This document shows positions 32,844-39,922 of a stretch of DNA of 39,922 bases, piece by piece. Made by a program: the position numbers and the translations under genes. The stretch is from positions 1 through 39,922 of the forward strand of contig JAALOD010000016.1 in NCBI GenBank assembly GCA_013372845.1. Reading direction: 5' to 3'. The notes below the pieces were generated by a model. The model had not been told where the DNA came from and did not search any database. It saw only the letters and a list, made by a program, of their open reading frames with translations. The stretch is from Candidatus Udaeobacter sp. GTDB taxonomy: Bacteria; Verrucomicrobiota; Verrucomicrobiia; Chthoniobacterales; UBA10450. Position 1 is the first letter of the stretch, and every line of letters begins with the position of its first letter.

Positions 32844-34565
32844 ATGGATCGAACTGCGTGGATTGTCGTTATCCTTTGTGTAATCGGACTCGTGGCGTGG
32901 CAGATTTACGTAGCGAAACAGATGTCGCCGCGGCCCGTGCCGATCAACGTTGCATCAGGGCAAGCGTCGCCCACGGCAACCCCGAAAGTTTTTGAACCTT
33001 CCCCACCGCCGGCTGTCCCGGAAGCTACGCCGAAGAGCACCGAGCCGGTTCCGAGTTTTGCCGAGAAGATCGAAACACTGCGAAATTCAGATGTCGAGCT
33101 TCGCCTAACGAATCGCGGAGGTGGCATTAAGGAAGCTGTTCTCCTGAAGCAAATCGCCGAAAAAGGGCAGCGCGTTGTGTTGAATTCGGCGCAAAGCGCC
33201 CCAATTGGCGCAATCATTGAGCAGCCATCAGCGCCAACGCTTCCTGAGTTTACTGCATCGACCGAATCAAATTCGGTTGTGCAATTTGAGCGCACCACGG
33301 ACGAGCAAGTCGTCGTTCAAAAAAAATTCTCCTTCGAAAAATCCTCGGAGAACAAAGACAACTACGTGATCGACATGGACGTCGATCTGGAGAACCGGGG
33401 GACCAAACCATATCAAAGCGGTGGTTACTTTGTGGCGCTTGGATCGGCAGCGCCAATTCATCCCAAGGATTATCCGTCGTACACGCGGCTTGTCTGGTGC
33501 ATCGATGGGAGAGCAAAAGGAATCGATGTTGGTTGGTTTGGTAGTAGCGGCGGATTTCTTGGGGTGGGCCAGCGCGCCGCGCGACCTTATTACCAGGAGA
33601 ATATCGCCGGCGCAGAGTGGGTTGCGGTGAGCAATCAATTTTTCACCACGCTGATGGCACCGCTTAGCGCCAAGGCCACTGGCGTGTGGGGTCGGAGCTT
33701 CGATATAGAACGATCGCCGGACCAGAAGTTACTCGGTATCGAGGGAGCCATGGGCATGCCGGGATTTCAATTACAACCCGGGCAAAGGTACAGCGCGCGT
33801 TTTGAAATCTATGCCGGGCCGAAACTTTACCATCGTCTCGCGCAACTTCCACACAACGAAGCCGAGGTGATGGACTTCGGGATGTTCAAGATCGTCTGCC
33901 AGTTTTTGCTCAACTTCATGAACCTGCTCAATAGCTGGCTGCACGACTATGGTCTCGCCATTCTGGCTCTCACGACGATCATCAAGCTTACACTGTGGCC
34001 AATCCAGAACAGGGCGAACCGGTCCATGCGCCAGATGGCCGCGCTTTCCCCAAAAATGCAGGAGTTGAGGGACAAGTACAAAGACGACCCGACGCGGATG
34101 AACCAGGAGTTGATGAAGCTTTACAAACAGTACGGCATCAATCCGGTCGGGGGCTGTTTGCCCATGATGATTCAAATCCCGATCTTTTTCGGGCTTTTCA
34201 AAATGCTGGGACAGGCGGTGGAACTGCGAAATGCTAAATTTCTCTGGGTAAAAGACCTTTCCCAGCCGGACACGATTGCGCACCTGCCGTTGCTCGGCTG
34301 GCCGATCAATATCATTCCGCTTTGCATGGCTGCGACGCAGGTTTGGCTCATGGCGATGACGCCAAAGACGGGCGATCCCACACAGCGCCGGATCATGATG
34401 TTCACGCCGCTGATCTTCTTATTTATCTGCTACAATTTTGCCGCGGCTCTGGCATTGTATTACACCGCACAGAATCTTTTCAGTATCTTGCAGTTTTATC
34501 AGAATAAACGACAACCCATGCCAACACTGGAAAAAGTTGCGCCGCCGGGGAAACAGAAACGATGA
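32844..34565 (+). CDS. yidC: membrane protein insertase YidC
   Basis: 573 residues. An N-terminal span (WIVVILCVIGLVAWQIYVA) is followed by a Pro-rich linker and the large periplasmic P1 domain (about 80-345). The conserved five-span insertase core comes next: FLLNFMNLLNSWLHDYGLAILALTTIIKLTLWPIQ, the basic cytoplasmic loop with MAALSPKMQELRDKYKDDP, GCLPMMIQIPIFFGLFKML, and the last helices ending FSILQFY. It inserts and folds inner-membrane proteins, alone or with Sec. Its TGA overlaps the jag start (ATGA). Confidence 0.97.
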   Translation: MDRTAWIVVILCVIGLVAWQIYVAKQMSPRPVPINVASGQASPTATPKVFEPSPPPAVPEATPKSTEPVPSFAEKIETLRNSDVELRLTNRGGGIKEAVLLKQIAEKGQRVVLNSAQSAPIGAIIEQPSAPTLPEFTASTESNSVVQFERTTDEQVVVQKKFSFEKSSENKDNYVIDMDVDLENRGTKPYQSGGYFVALGSAAPIHPKDYPSYTRLVWCIDGRAKGIDVGWFGSSGGFLGVGQRAARPYYQENIAGAEWVAVSNQFFTTLMAPLSAKATGVWGRSFDIERSPDQKLLGIEGAMGMPGFQLQPGQRYSARFEIYAGPKLYHRLAQLPHNEAEVMDFGMFKIVCQFLLNFMNLLNSWLHDYGLAILALTTIIKLTLWPIQNRANRSMRQMAALSPKMQELRDKYKDDPTRMNQELMKLYKQYGINPVGGCLPMMIQIPIFFGLFKMLGQAVELRNAKFLWVKDLSQPDTIAHLPLLGWPINIIPLCMAATQVWLMAMTPKTGDPTQRRIMMFTPLIFLFICYNFAAALALYYTAQNLFSILQFYQNKRQPMPTLEKVAPPGKQKR

Positions 34566-35050
34566 TGACGCCAAAGGATCTGCTCGATACCATTCTGGGT
34601 TATCTGGGTTTCGTTGTGCAAATCGAGGAGACCAGGAATGAGGGTGGCAACGCGACGCTGCAGATTTATACCGAGGAAAGCGGTCGCCTGATTGGGCGCA
34701 ACGGCGAAACGCTCGAGGCCATTCAGTTTTTGCTTAACCGCCTGTTGCAAACCAGGGACAAGGATGCTGAGAAGGTGATTGTGGATTGCGAGCATTACCG
34801 CTCCATGCGGGAAGACCGCATCGTGCAACGGGTTCGGGAATTGGCCGAACGTGTGCGCGTTACCGGCCGTTCGCTTCAGCTCGAACCGATGAATTCCTAC
34901 GAACGGCGTCTCGTTCACAATGCTTTTAAAGATGATCCGGATGTGGCGACGTGGAGTCCGTCCGATTCGGCGCGCATTAAGCAAATCACGCTGGTCAAGC
35001 GCCAACCAAAAAAAGCACAGGGAACGGCGGTCTCCAGTCCGCCGAGATAG
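34562..35050 (+). CDS. KH/R3H RNA-binding protein (Jag/KhpB)
   Basis: 162 residues; ATG 34562 overlaps the yidC stop by four bases, and a second ATG follows at 34565. A KH domain (RLIGRNGETLEAIQFLLNRLL) precedes an R3H domain (RVTGRSLQLEPMNSYERRLVHNAF). The Jag_N domain of Firmicutes members is absent. The pair is typical of the SpoIIIJ-associated (Jag/KhpB) family of RNA-binding proteins downstream of yidC. The basic C-terminal tail follows IKQITLVKR. Confidence 0.92.
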   Translation: MMTPKDLLDTILGYLGFVVQIEETRNEGGNATLQIYTEESGRLIGRNGETLEAIQFLLNRLLQTRDKDAEKVIVDCEHYRSMREDRIVQRVRELAERVRVTGRSLQLEPMNSYERRLVHNAFKDDPDVATWSPSDSARIKQITLVKRQPKKAQGTAVSSPPR

Positions 35051-35053
35051 AAT

Positions 35054-35113
35054 GCGGCGGGCTCGCGTCCGCCGCTCGGTTTGGATGTCATCCTGACCGA
35101 AGCGAAGGCTCTC
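35054..35113. repeat. hairpin and half dispersed repeat after jag
   Basis: A perfect 7-bp GC-only stem GCGGCGG (35054-35060) / CCGCCGC (35069-35075) with an eight-base loop begins three bases after the jag TAG stop. At 35087-35113 the left arm of the inverted repeat family of 6337-6430 occurs without a right arm. The rest to 35276 holds no gene. Confidence 0.7.
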
Positions 35114-35276
35114 TCTTTCTGCAAGTCGCAGCTTACTTTAGCAAATCGGCTTCGGATACCGAAAGCAGTCCCTTCGCAGCATATCTGGAGTCGATTTCAC
35201 CCGGGCGCGGAGAAAAAATCTTGTAATTATCTGGTAGCGGAGCGCCGAAAATCTGGGAAGGGTAATCGGCACAATT

Positions 35277-36347
35277 ATGAAAACACTTACGCTTAAGCCA
35301 TTTGCTCTTTGTCTAGTCATTTTCGGACTCTGCGGGACTGTTTCCGCGCAAAGCGATTTGAAGATGCCTGATGTCAGCCAGGCTGCGGAGGTAAAACAGC
35401 GCATCGCCCTGACGGATATCGCGGTCAACTACCATCGCCCACTGGTGAACGGGCGAAAAATTTGGGGCGGCGTCGTTCCTTATGGCAAAGTCTGGCGTGC
35501 GGGCGCTAATGAAAACACGACGATTGAATTCAGCGATCCGGTTTCGGTGGAGGGCAAGTCGTTGGACAAGGGAACTTATGGGCTGCACATGATTCCGAAT
35601 CCTGATTCGTGGACGATTATTTTTTCGAAAACAAACACCGGGTGGGGGAGCTACAGCTATGATCAGAAAGACGATGCGTTGCGCGTAAATGTGAAACCTC
35701 GGCCACTGGCTGAGCAAAAAGAGGCGCTCGAATTCGAGTTTGAAGATTTGAAACCAGATTCAACGGCGGTGACGCTGAAATGGGAAAAGTTAGGTGTTCC
35801 TTTCACTGTCTCCATCAACGATGCGGATCAAACGTTGCAGAATATTCGAGCTCAAATGAAAGGCGGAGGCCAGTTTGCCTGGCAAGCTCCAGACCAAGCG
35901 GCGCAATTTTGTTTGACCAAAAAGACTAATCTAGATGAGGCACTGCGTTGGGCCGATCTCTCAATTCAGAATGAGGAGAGGTTCGAAAATCTCAGCACCA
36001 AAGCGGATATCCTTAAAGCGCTGAATCGGCCGGATGAGGCGAAGAAAACCTGGGACCAGGCGCTTGAGAAGGCCGCTGCACCGCAACTATATACATATGG
36101 TCGACAGCTGCAGAATCAGAAAAAGGGAACTGAAGCAATGGAGATCTTTAAAGAAGTGGCCAAGCGGTTTCCACAAGGAGTGTTTGGATATTTGGCTCAA
36201 GCGCGCATTAAATCTGCAGCTGGTGATTTCGCCGGCGCGTTAAAAGATGCGAAACAGGCGCAAGATGCCGCTCCTAGTGATGCGCAGAAGCAGGCTATTC
36301 AAGGGCTCATCGATCGACTCCAGGCGAAGCAGGACATCAATAAATAA
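35277..36347 (+). CDS. secreted DUF2911/TPR protein
   Basis: 356 residues. A signal peptide (MKTLTLKPFALCLVIFGLCGTVSAQ) is followed by a DUF2911 domain: ITLTDIAVNYHRPLVNGRKI-type sequence IALTDIAVNYHRPLVNGRKI, GKVWRAGANENTTIEF, LDKGTYGLHMIPN, WTIIFSK. The C-terminal part has TPR-like helices (YGRQLQNQKKGTEAMEIFKEVAKRFPQ). DUF2911 proteins are common exported proteins without known role in Bacteroidota and Verrucomicrobiota. No partner gene is adjacent that clarifies its job. Confidence 0.9.
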   Translation: MKTLTLKPFALCLVIFGLCGTVSAQSDLKMPDVSQAAEVKQRIALTDIAVNYHRPLVNGRKIWGGVVPYGKVWRAGANENTTIEFSDPVSVEGKSLDKGTYGLHMIPNPDSWTIIFSKTNTGWGSYSYDQKDDALRVNVKPRPLAEQKEALEFEFEDLKPDSTAVTLKWEKLGVPFTVSINDADQTLQNIRAQMKGGGQFAWQAPDQAAQFCLTKKTNLDEALRWADLSIQNEERFENLSTKADILKALNRPDEAKKTWDQALEKAAAPQLYTYGRQLQNQKKGTEAMEIFKEVAKRFPQGVFGYLAQARIKSAAGDFAGALKDAKQAQDAAPSDAQKQAIQGLIDRLQAKQDINK

Positions 36348-36380
36348 CGCGGCTATCTCGGACTTGGGACGATAGCCTCA

Positions 36381-38933
36381 ATGGGACGCTCACGGGAAAG
36401 TGCGCTGCTACGCGTGATGCACCACAGCATTAAGCGCTGTTGGCGCGCAGCGGTTGTTGTTGCGATGCTCGCGGTCGCGGGCACGGCCAATTCGGCCGAT
36501 GCGCCACCGTTGTTGGCTCTTGAGCAGCTCAATGCTTCCGAGATTCAATTGGCACTGCAAAAGCTCAACGTGCTGGGTCGGGTTCTCTACGTCGCGGCTC
36601 ATCCTGACGATGAAAACACCAACCTGATGGCGCTGTGGGCGAACGGCTCGCTCTATGACGCCGCTTATCTTTCGATCACACGCGGGGATGGCGGTCAGAA
36701 CCTGATCGGCCCGGAACTGCGCGAGCGCCTCGGCGTTATTCGAACGGAGGAGTTGCTTGCAGCGCGACGCATCGACCATGGCAACCAGTTCTTCTCGCGA
36801 GCAATCGATTTCGGGTTTTCGAAGACGGCAGACGAAACCATGCGCATTTGGGATCACGACAAAATTCTGTCCGATGTGGTTTGGGTGGTCCGAAAGTTCC
36901 GGCCAGACGTGATGGTGACACGTTTTAGCCCGGAGGATCAACTGACGCATGGCCATCACACCGCGTCAGCCAATCTGGCGGTGGAAGCATTCTCGGCTGC
37001 CGGTGACCCAAATCGCTTCCCAGAGCAGCTGGCTTTCGTAAAGCCGTGGCAGCCGACGCGGTTGGTTTGGAACACATCTCCATTTTTCTTCTCGAACCGC
37101 AACCTGCCTTTTGATCCGACGGGTCTGACCGTTTTGGAAGCAGGCGGTTACAATCCGCTTCTCGGGAAAGCGTACACGGAAATCGCAGCAGCCAGTCTGA
37201 GCATGCACAAGAGCCAGGGTGTAGGAAGCCCGCCACGACGCGGAGCGCGAAAAGAATATTTCAAACTGTTGGAAGGTCAGCCCATGAGGACTGCGCTTTT
37301 CGAGGGCATCGATACGACCTGGTCGCGTGTCCCGAATTCAGGATCTGTTGCTAACGAAATTCGTCAGATCATTTCTCAGTTCCGTCCAGCCGATCCGGCC
37401 GCTTCGGTGCCTGCGTTATTGAAGCTAAGGCAGGCGATAAGCGGAATTAAGGATGACTCCTGGGTCCCTGAGAAAAAAGCCGAGTTGGGTAAGATTATCG
37501 TCGCGTGTCTCGGCTTGCATGTCGAAGCGTCGACAACCAATGAAACCGTCACGCCAGGGCAAACGGTAACAATAAAGCTGGAGGCAATTAACCGGTGCGA
37601 TATTCCAGTCACACTGCAGGAAGCACGTTGTCCGCTCACCGGCGACTCGATGAAAATTGATGCGGCTCTTCCACCAAACGAACTCGTAACGAAGGATCTG
37701 TCTTGCAGGATCCCGGAGAACGCTCCTTATTCTCAGCCTTATTGGCTTCGTAAACCAGGAACGCTTGGTACCTTCGCTGTAGATGATCAACAGCTTATCG
37801 GTCTCCCGGAAAATCCGCCCAATCTTCCGGTAGAGATTGTCCTTCAAGTCAACGGGCAGGAACTCCGTTACACCCTGGACGGGAAGTACCGCACGGTTGA
37901 CCCGGTAGCGGGCGAGCTGCGACGATCGTTGGTTATTGCGCCACCCGTTTTCATCAAGATCGGGGACGGCGCGTTGGTATTCCCGACGAATCAACCGAAA
38001 CCCGTAGCAGTTCATGTCACGGCGGCCACCGGTCCTGTGAAAGGAGAACTTAAACTAGCTGTTCCGTCGGGATGGCGAGTCGATCCGCCATCTGTGCCTT
38101 TAGATTTGAAGGGAGCCAATGCCGAGACGGTATCGACGTTTACCGTCAAGCCACCAGATCAGAATAGCGAAGGGACGTTGCGAGCTATAGTTTCTATCGA
38201 CGGGCGCGACTATTCGTTCGAGCGCGTGCGGATTTCCTATCCGCACATCGGCGTCCAAACGCTCATGCCGCCGGCAGAAGTAAAACTTGTTCGGGCCGAC
38301 ATTCGCAAAAAAGGCGATCGCATCGGTTACATTCCCGGTGCTGGCGATGATGTTCCAGAAAGTCTCCAAGAGATTGGGTACTCAGTGAAGATTCTGACCG
38401 AATCTGATATCACGGCAAAGAACCTCGCGCAGTTCTCTGCTGTCGTGCTTGGAATCCGCGCCTACAACACGCAGGACCGAATTGCGAACTGGTTGCCGGA
38501 GCTATTTGCCTATGTAAAGGCCGGAGGAATTGTAATCGCACAGTACAACACGTTGGCAGAGCTTAAGACCGAGCAACTAGGGCCGTATCCATTGGAAATC
38601 TCACGTGACCGCGTCACGGATGAAAACGCAGAGATACGCATTCTGGCGCCGAATCATCCACTCATGACTACCCCAAACAAAATCACGTCGAAAGATTTTG
38701 AGGGCTGGGTTCAGGAACGTGGACTTTACTTTCCTAAAAAATGGGACGCCGCCTGGACAGCGATCCTTTCGTCCAACGATCCAAAAGAAAAGCCACTCGA
38801 TGGCGGTTTGCTGGTTGCAAAAGTCGGCAAGGGTTACTTTATCTACACCAGTTATTCCTGGTTTCGACAATTGCCTGCCGGAGTCCCGGGAGCTTATCGG
38901 TTATTCGCGAACATGTTGTCATTGGGAAAATGA
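36381..38933 (+). CDS. exported PIG-L (LmbE-like) deacetylase
   Basis: 850 residues from ATG 36381; ATG 36417 gives a more usual signal peptide. After a signal region (about 1-39) comes a PIG-L domain with the zinc motif AHPDDEN (about 73-79), SITRGDGGQNLIG, and the third ligand region THGHHTASANLA. A long beta-rich middle (Ig-like strands such as GQTVTIKLEAINR) and a C-terminal glutamine-amidotransferase-like part (AVVLGIRAYNTQDRI...GGIVIAQYN) follow. PIG-L enzymes deacetylate N-acetylglucosamine-type sugars. Overlaps the next gene by four bases (ATGA), with a symporter after it, so uptake of its product is possible. Confidence 0.9.
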   Translation: MGRSRESALLRVMHHSIKRCWRAAVVVAMLAVAGTANSADAPPLLALEQLNASEIQLALQKLNVLGRVLYVAAHPDDENTNLMALWANGSLYDAAYLSITRGDGGQNLIGPELRERLGVIRTEELLAARRIDHGNQFFSRAIDFGFSKTADETMRIWDHDKILSDVVWVVRKFRPDVMVTRFSPEDQLTHGHHTASANLAVEAFSAAGDPNRFPEQLAFVKPWQPTRLVWNTSPFFFSNRNLPFDPTGLTVLEAGGYNPLLGKAYTEIAAASLSMHKSQGVGSPPRRGARKEYFKLLEGQPMRTALFEGIDTTWSRVPNSGSVANEIRQIISQFRPADPAASVPALLKLRQAISGIKDDSWVPEKKAELGKIIVACLGLHVEASTTNETVTPGQTVTIKLEAINRCDIPVTLQEARCPLTGDSMKIDAALPPNELVTKDLSCRIPENAPYSQPYWLRKPGTLGTFAVDDQQLIGLPENPPNLPVEIVLQVNGQELRYTLDGKYRTVDPVAGELRRSLVIAPPVFIKIGDGALVFPTNQPKPVAVHVTAATGPVKGELKLAVPSGWRVDPPSVPLDLKGANAETVSTFTVKPPDQNSEGTLRAIVSIDGRDYSFERVRISYPHIGVQTLMPPAEVKLVRADIRKKGDRIGYIPGAGDDVPESLQEIGYSVKILTESDITAKNLAQFSAVVLGIRAYNTQDRIANWLPELFAYVKAGGIVIAQYNTLAELKTEQLGPYPLEISRDRVTDENAEIRILAPNHPLMTTPNKITSKDFEGWVQERGLYFPKKWDAAWTAILSSNDPKEKPLDGGLLVAKVGKGYFIYTSYSWFRQLPAGVPGAYRLFANMLSLGK

Positions 38934-39049
38934 ACGCAGGTGATGATAAGCCAGATGCGCGTTCCTGGCGCAAAGCGTACGGCCTGGCGCTTTCCCTTTT
39001 TGCGATAGAGGTGGTGCTCCTCTACCTCTTCACCATCCGGTTTTCGTGA
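38930..39049 (+). CDS. 39-residue membrane protein between deacetylase and symporter
   Basis: Start overlaps the PIG-L stop (ATGA) and its stop overlaps the symporter start (GTGA), a chain of coupled genes. It encodes a charged N-terminus (DDKPDARSWRK) and a single membrane span (GLALSLFAIEVVLLYLFTIRF). The arrangement recalls the small membrane partners (YjcH, YhdT types) that precede sodium:solute symporters, but it is shorter. No family is recognised. A real gene is supported by the exact overlaps on both sides. Confidence 0.72.
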   Translation: MNAGDDKPDARSWRKAYGLALSLFAIEVVLLYLFTIRFS

Positions 39050-39922
39050 ACCGGCTGGATTATCTCGTTCTCATCGCCACGATTCTGGCGATCCCTCTCT
39101 ATGGCCTTTGGCGAACTCGCGGAAGCGCCTCGTTAGGCCAATATCTCAAGGGCGATGCGAGCATTCGGTGGGCTACAATCGGGCTTTCTGTGCTCGCGAC
39201 GCAGGCAGGCCCGATCACGTTTCTTTCCATGCCGGGCCAGGCGTACGAGAGCGGCATAGGCTTTATTCAGAATTATTTTGGACAGCCGCTCGCGCTCATC
39301 GTCGTGTGCGCTGTCTTCGTCCCGATCTATCAGCGTCTAAAAGTTTACACGGCTTATCAGTACCTCGGCGAGCGATTTGACCAGAAGACGCGGCTACTCG
39401 GTGCGTTCCTGTTTCTTGTGCAACGAGGCATCGCTGCTGGAATAACGATTTACGCGCCGGCCATTGTTCTCTCGGCCTTGCTCGGGTGGCGGTTGAACCT
39501 GACCATCTGGCTCGCAGGTGGACTGGTTATCATCTACACGGTCGTGGGCGGGACCAAGATTGTTAGCATCACCCAACGCTATCAGATGATCGTGATTTTT
39601 GTCGGCATAGCGATTGCATTTGCGGTCGCTGTTTACCGGCTCTCGCCGGATCTGTCGTTTGAAAACACGCTGTCGGTCGCGGGCAAAATAGGCAAACTGG
39701 AGGCGGTCGATTTCTCGGTAGATCCGCATAAGCGTTACACGTTCTGGTCCGGCTTGATTGGCGGCTTTTTTCTCGCGCTTTCCTATTTCGGAGCGGACCA
39801 ATCCCAGGTGCAACGATATCTCGCGGGCGGCTCGCTCAAAGAGAGCCGTCTCGGATTGTTGTTCAATGCTGTGGTGAAGGTCCCGATGCAATTTTTTATT
39901 CTCCTGCTCGGCGCGATTGTTT
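39046..39922 (+). CDS. sodium:solute symporter family protein, N-terminal part
   Basis: 292 codons from GTG 39046; the frame is open to the end of the window, so the C-terminus is missing. It has the SSS pattern: an N-terminal span (LDYLVLIATILAIPLYGLW), the GQYLKGD box, ATQAGPITFLSMPGQAYESG, YQYLGERF (family YxYLxxRF), VVGGTKIVSITQRYQMIVIF, and GADQSQVQRYL. Such carriers move sugars, amino acids or vitamins with Na+. The tandem overlap with the small protein and the PIG-L gene suggests it takes up a sugar-like compound. Confidence 0.9.
   Translation, partial: MNRLDYLVLIATILAIPLYGLWRTRGSASLGQYLKGDASIRWATIGLSVLATQAGPITFLSMPGQAYESGIGFIQNYFGQPLALIVVCAVFVPIYQRLKVYTAYQYLGERFDQKTRLLGAFLFLVQRGIAAGITIYAPAIVLSALLGWRLNLTIWLAGGLVIIYTVVGGTKIVSITQRYQMIVIFVGIAIAFAVAVYRLSPDLSFENTLSVAGKIGKLEAVDFSVDPHKRYTFWSGLIGGFFLALSYFGADQSQVQRYLAGGSLKESRLGLLFNAVVKVPMQFFILLLGAIV

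Overview
The window looks like a chromosomal segment of a soil-type Verrucomicrobiota bacterium, possibly Chthoniobacterales or the Udaeobacter group. This is inferred from moderate GC, the gene set and the kinds of dispersed repeats; no 16S gene is present to confirm it. Gene density is high, genes sit in short operons on both strands, and very few starts have a clear Shine-Dalgarno. The exceptions are the NTF2-like and MOSC genes.

Layout. 1-747: 3' end of glgB and a small lipoprotein. 784-3594 (minus): an anti-sigma-type kinase, ruvB and xseA. 3705-6309 (plus): a secreted unknown, a DUF5996 protein and an AraC regulator. 6502-9314: purH and an FMN-dependent alpha-hydroxy-acid dehydrogenase. 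9373-10343 (minus): two small membrane proteins and tRNA-Pro(CGG). 10678-13121 (plus): rpoZ, smpB, an SDR and thpR. 13185-17476 (minus): an MFS carrier, MOSC and NTF2-like genes, a periplasmic carbonic anhydrase and a VOC protein. 17530-19740: an integron-type gene-cassette cluster without an integrase. 19883-22406 (minus): nitrogen operon glnB, an unknown membrane protein, and glnA. 22660-28538: dnaE, convergent with an AsmA/TamB-like envelope gene. 28717-31995: DUF4230, yqgE, ald and a lipoprotein. 32169-35050: rnpA-yidD-yidC-jag, the membrane-insertion cluster. 35277-39922: DUF2911/TPR, a PIG-L deacetylase, a 39-residue membrane protein and a sodium:solute symporter cut by the window end.

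Two things stand out. The first is the cassette cluster: at least three attC sites (17530-17590, 18244-18337, 18955-19078) with the R-box consensus, long inverted arms and the one-base extrahelical asymmetry. Each follows a minus-strand gene, and no integrase is visible. The second is the density of small repeats that intrude on genes. REP/BIME palindromes supply the last codon and stop of ruvB and of the MFS gene, the thpR stop lies in a REP loop, and one BIME sits in frame inside dnaE. Seven- and eight-base tandem arrays abut the start codons of purH, ald and glnA and lie just upstream of xseA and dnaE. Start or stop codons of the FMN dehydrogenase and of DUF4230 fall inside dispersed repeats.

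Two loci look damaged or mis-sequenced: a cassette RibD/DHFR-like gene with two frame breaks (17585-18181), and the 3' ends of dnaE and the convergent AsmA-like gene, whose open frames overlap by 577 bp.
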